From: Vibrio lentus | Lineage (GTDB): Bacteria; Pseudomonadota; Gammaproteobacteria; Enterobacterales; Vibrionaceae | Reading direction: 5' to 3' | DNA: 64,000 nt | Assembly (NCBI RefSeq): GCF_002875945.1 | Contig: NZ_MCZK01000155.1 | Coordinates: 1-64,000, forward strand | Part shown: positions 63,714 through 64,000 of the stretch, piece after piece | Layout: the number at the start of each line of letters is the position of its first letter | Position numbering within the stretch: the first letter of the stretch is position 1 | Notes under the pieces: model-generated | Told to the model about the DNA's origin: nothing | Databases searched by the model: none | The model's input: only the letters and a program-made list of their open reading frames with translations | Program-made: the position numbers and the translations under genes

Positions 63714-64000
63714 ATGAAAAAAAGCGTATTAATTGCATCATTAACAGTGGCTACCGCTGTTGTGAGCCTGCCAACTTTTGCAGCTCAGTGTCGAGTTGAT
63801 TTGAAAAATGAACTACGAATTGACGAGCAGAAAGTCGAAATCCATCAAGTAAACGGTGACACGGCTATTCTTGATGACAACAACGATCTTTATATTCATG
63901 GTGAAAAGGTCGCACTTGATGCCGACCAACAAGCGGCAATTGAAAAATACCGTGACAGCATGAATGAGTATTTACCGCGCGCAAAACAAATGGCGAATGA
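63714..64000 (+). CDS. DUF2884 (YggN-like) secreted protein, N-terminal part
   Basis: A gene starting at ATG 63714 runs off the window end; 95 codons are visible. It has a signal peptide (MKKSVLIASLTVATAVVSLP, cleavage after TFA near residue 23) and a mature part starting AQCRVDLKNELRIDEQKVEIH. This pattern matches the DUF2884/YggN family, whose function is unknown. The Shine-Dalgarno GAGAGGGTGTT is well placed. Confidence 0.75.
   Translation, partial: MKKSVLIASLTVATAVVSLPTFAAQCRVDLKNELRIDEQKVEIHQVNGDTAILDDNNDLYIHGEKVALDADQQAAIEKYRDSMNEYLPRAKQMAN

Noticed and set aside
1..64000. tRNA, rRNA, CRISPR arrays, prophage and complete insertion sequences
   Set aside because: I looked for cloverleaf-type sequences, regularly spaced repeats and transposase or integrase motifs and saw none.

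Overview
The window looks like a stretch of the main chromosome of a marine Vibrio, most likely of the Splendidus clade. The evidence is a complete six-subunit Na+-translocating NADH:quinone reductase operon with its maturation genes, an OmpK-type Tsx porin, DUF2850 and DUF3332 proteins, a long-form (343 aa) DapD, and a recC-recB-recD block without ptrA. The clade assignment is inference from gene content and overall similarity. I see no rRNA, tRNA, CRISPR array, intact insertion sequence or prophage. Most of it is ordinary core genome.

Layout. 1-2.4 kb: the end of a type IV minor pilin operon (a FimT-like C-terminus, then PilW-, PilX- and PilV-like proteins with overlapping ends). 2.7-6.5 kb: an AbgT-family transporter, a CNNM/CBS (CorC-like) membrane protein and tadA. 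6.5-12.8 kb: a 44-aa basic protein, mltF, and the divergent PurR-controlled purL. 13-18 kb: a DUF3332 lipoprotein, dapD, a lipoprotein 5'-nucleotidase and a MarC-family protein. 18.2-20.3 kb: a two-gene operon (NifU-like scaffold plus GGGtGRT protein) behind a crcB-type riboswitch. 20.4-22.8 kb: LexA-controlled yebG, and a YeiE-like LysR regulator divergent from a TDT transporter. 22.9-32.8 kb: recC, recB and recD. 33.3-36.5 kb: ArgR-controlled argA, a DUF2850 protein and mltA. 36.6-41.1 kb: tcdA-csdE, an outer-membrane barrel protein, csdA and panE. 41.2-48.3 kb: a CRP-linked Tsx/OmpK channel, a four-repeat DUF4397 lipoprotein, ampG, a yajG-ppiA pair, rlmG and bolA. 48.8-56.1 kb: nqrABCDEF, apbE and nqrM. 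56.3-64 kb: a double-receiver GGDEF regulator, LexA-controlled dinB, a chemoreceptor, a RecQ-family helicase, a GreA/Rnk-like protein and the start of a DUF2884 gene.

Functional groupings. CsdA, CsdE and TcdA form the ct6A37 tRNA modification route. NqrA-F, ApbE and NqrM together build the sodium pump: ApbE attaches FMN to Thr236 of NqrB and Thr223 of NqrC, and NqrM delivers iron. RecBCD, DinB, YebG and the RecQ-family protein are DNA-repair functions, two of them with clear LexA boxes. MltF, MltA and AmpG belong to peptidoglycan turnover and recycling.

The most unusual locus is 18.2-20.3 kb. A sequence with the conserved blocks of the fluoride (crcB) aptamer starts just after a promoter. 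It is followed by about 190 nt of leader that can form two mutually exclusive long helices. One of these covers the ribosome-binding region of the first gene. The two proteins it controls have no established function, so this is a candidate ligand-controlled Fe-S or redox system worth testing.
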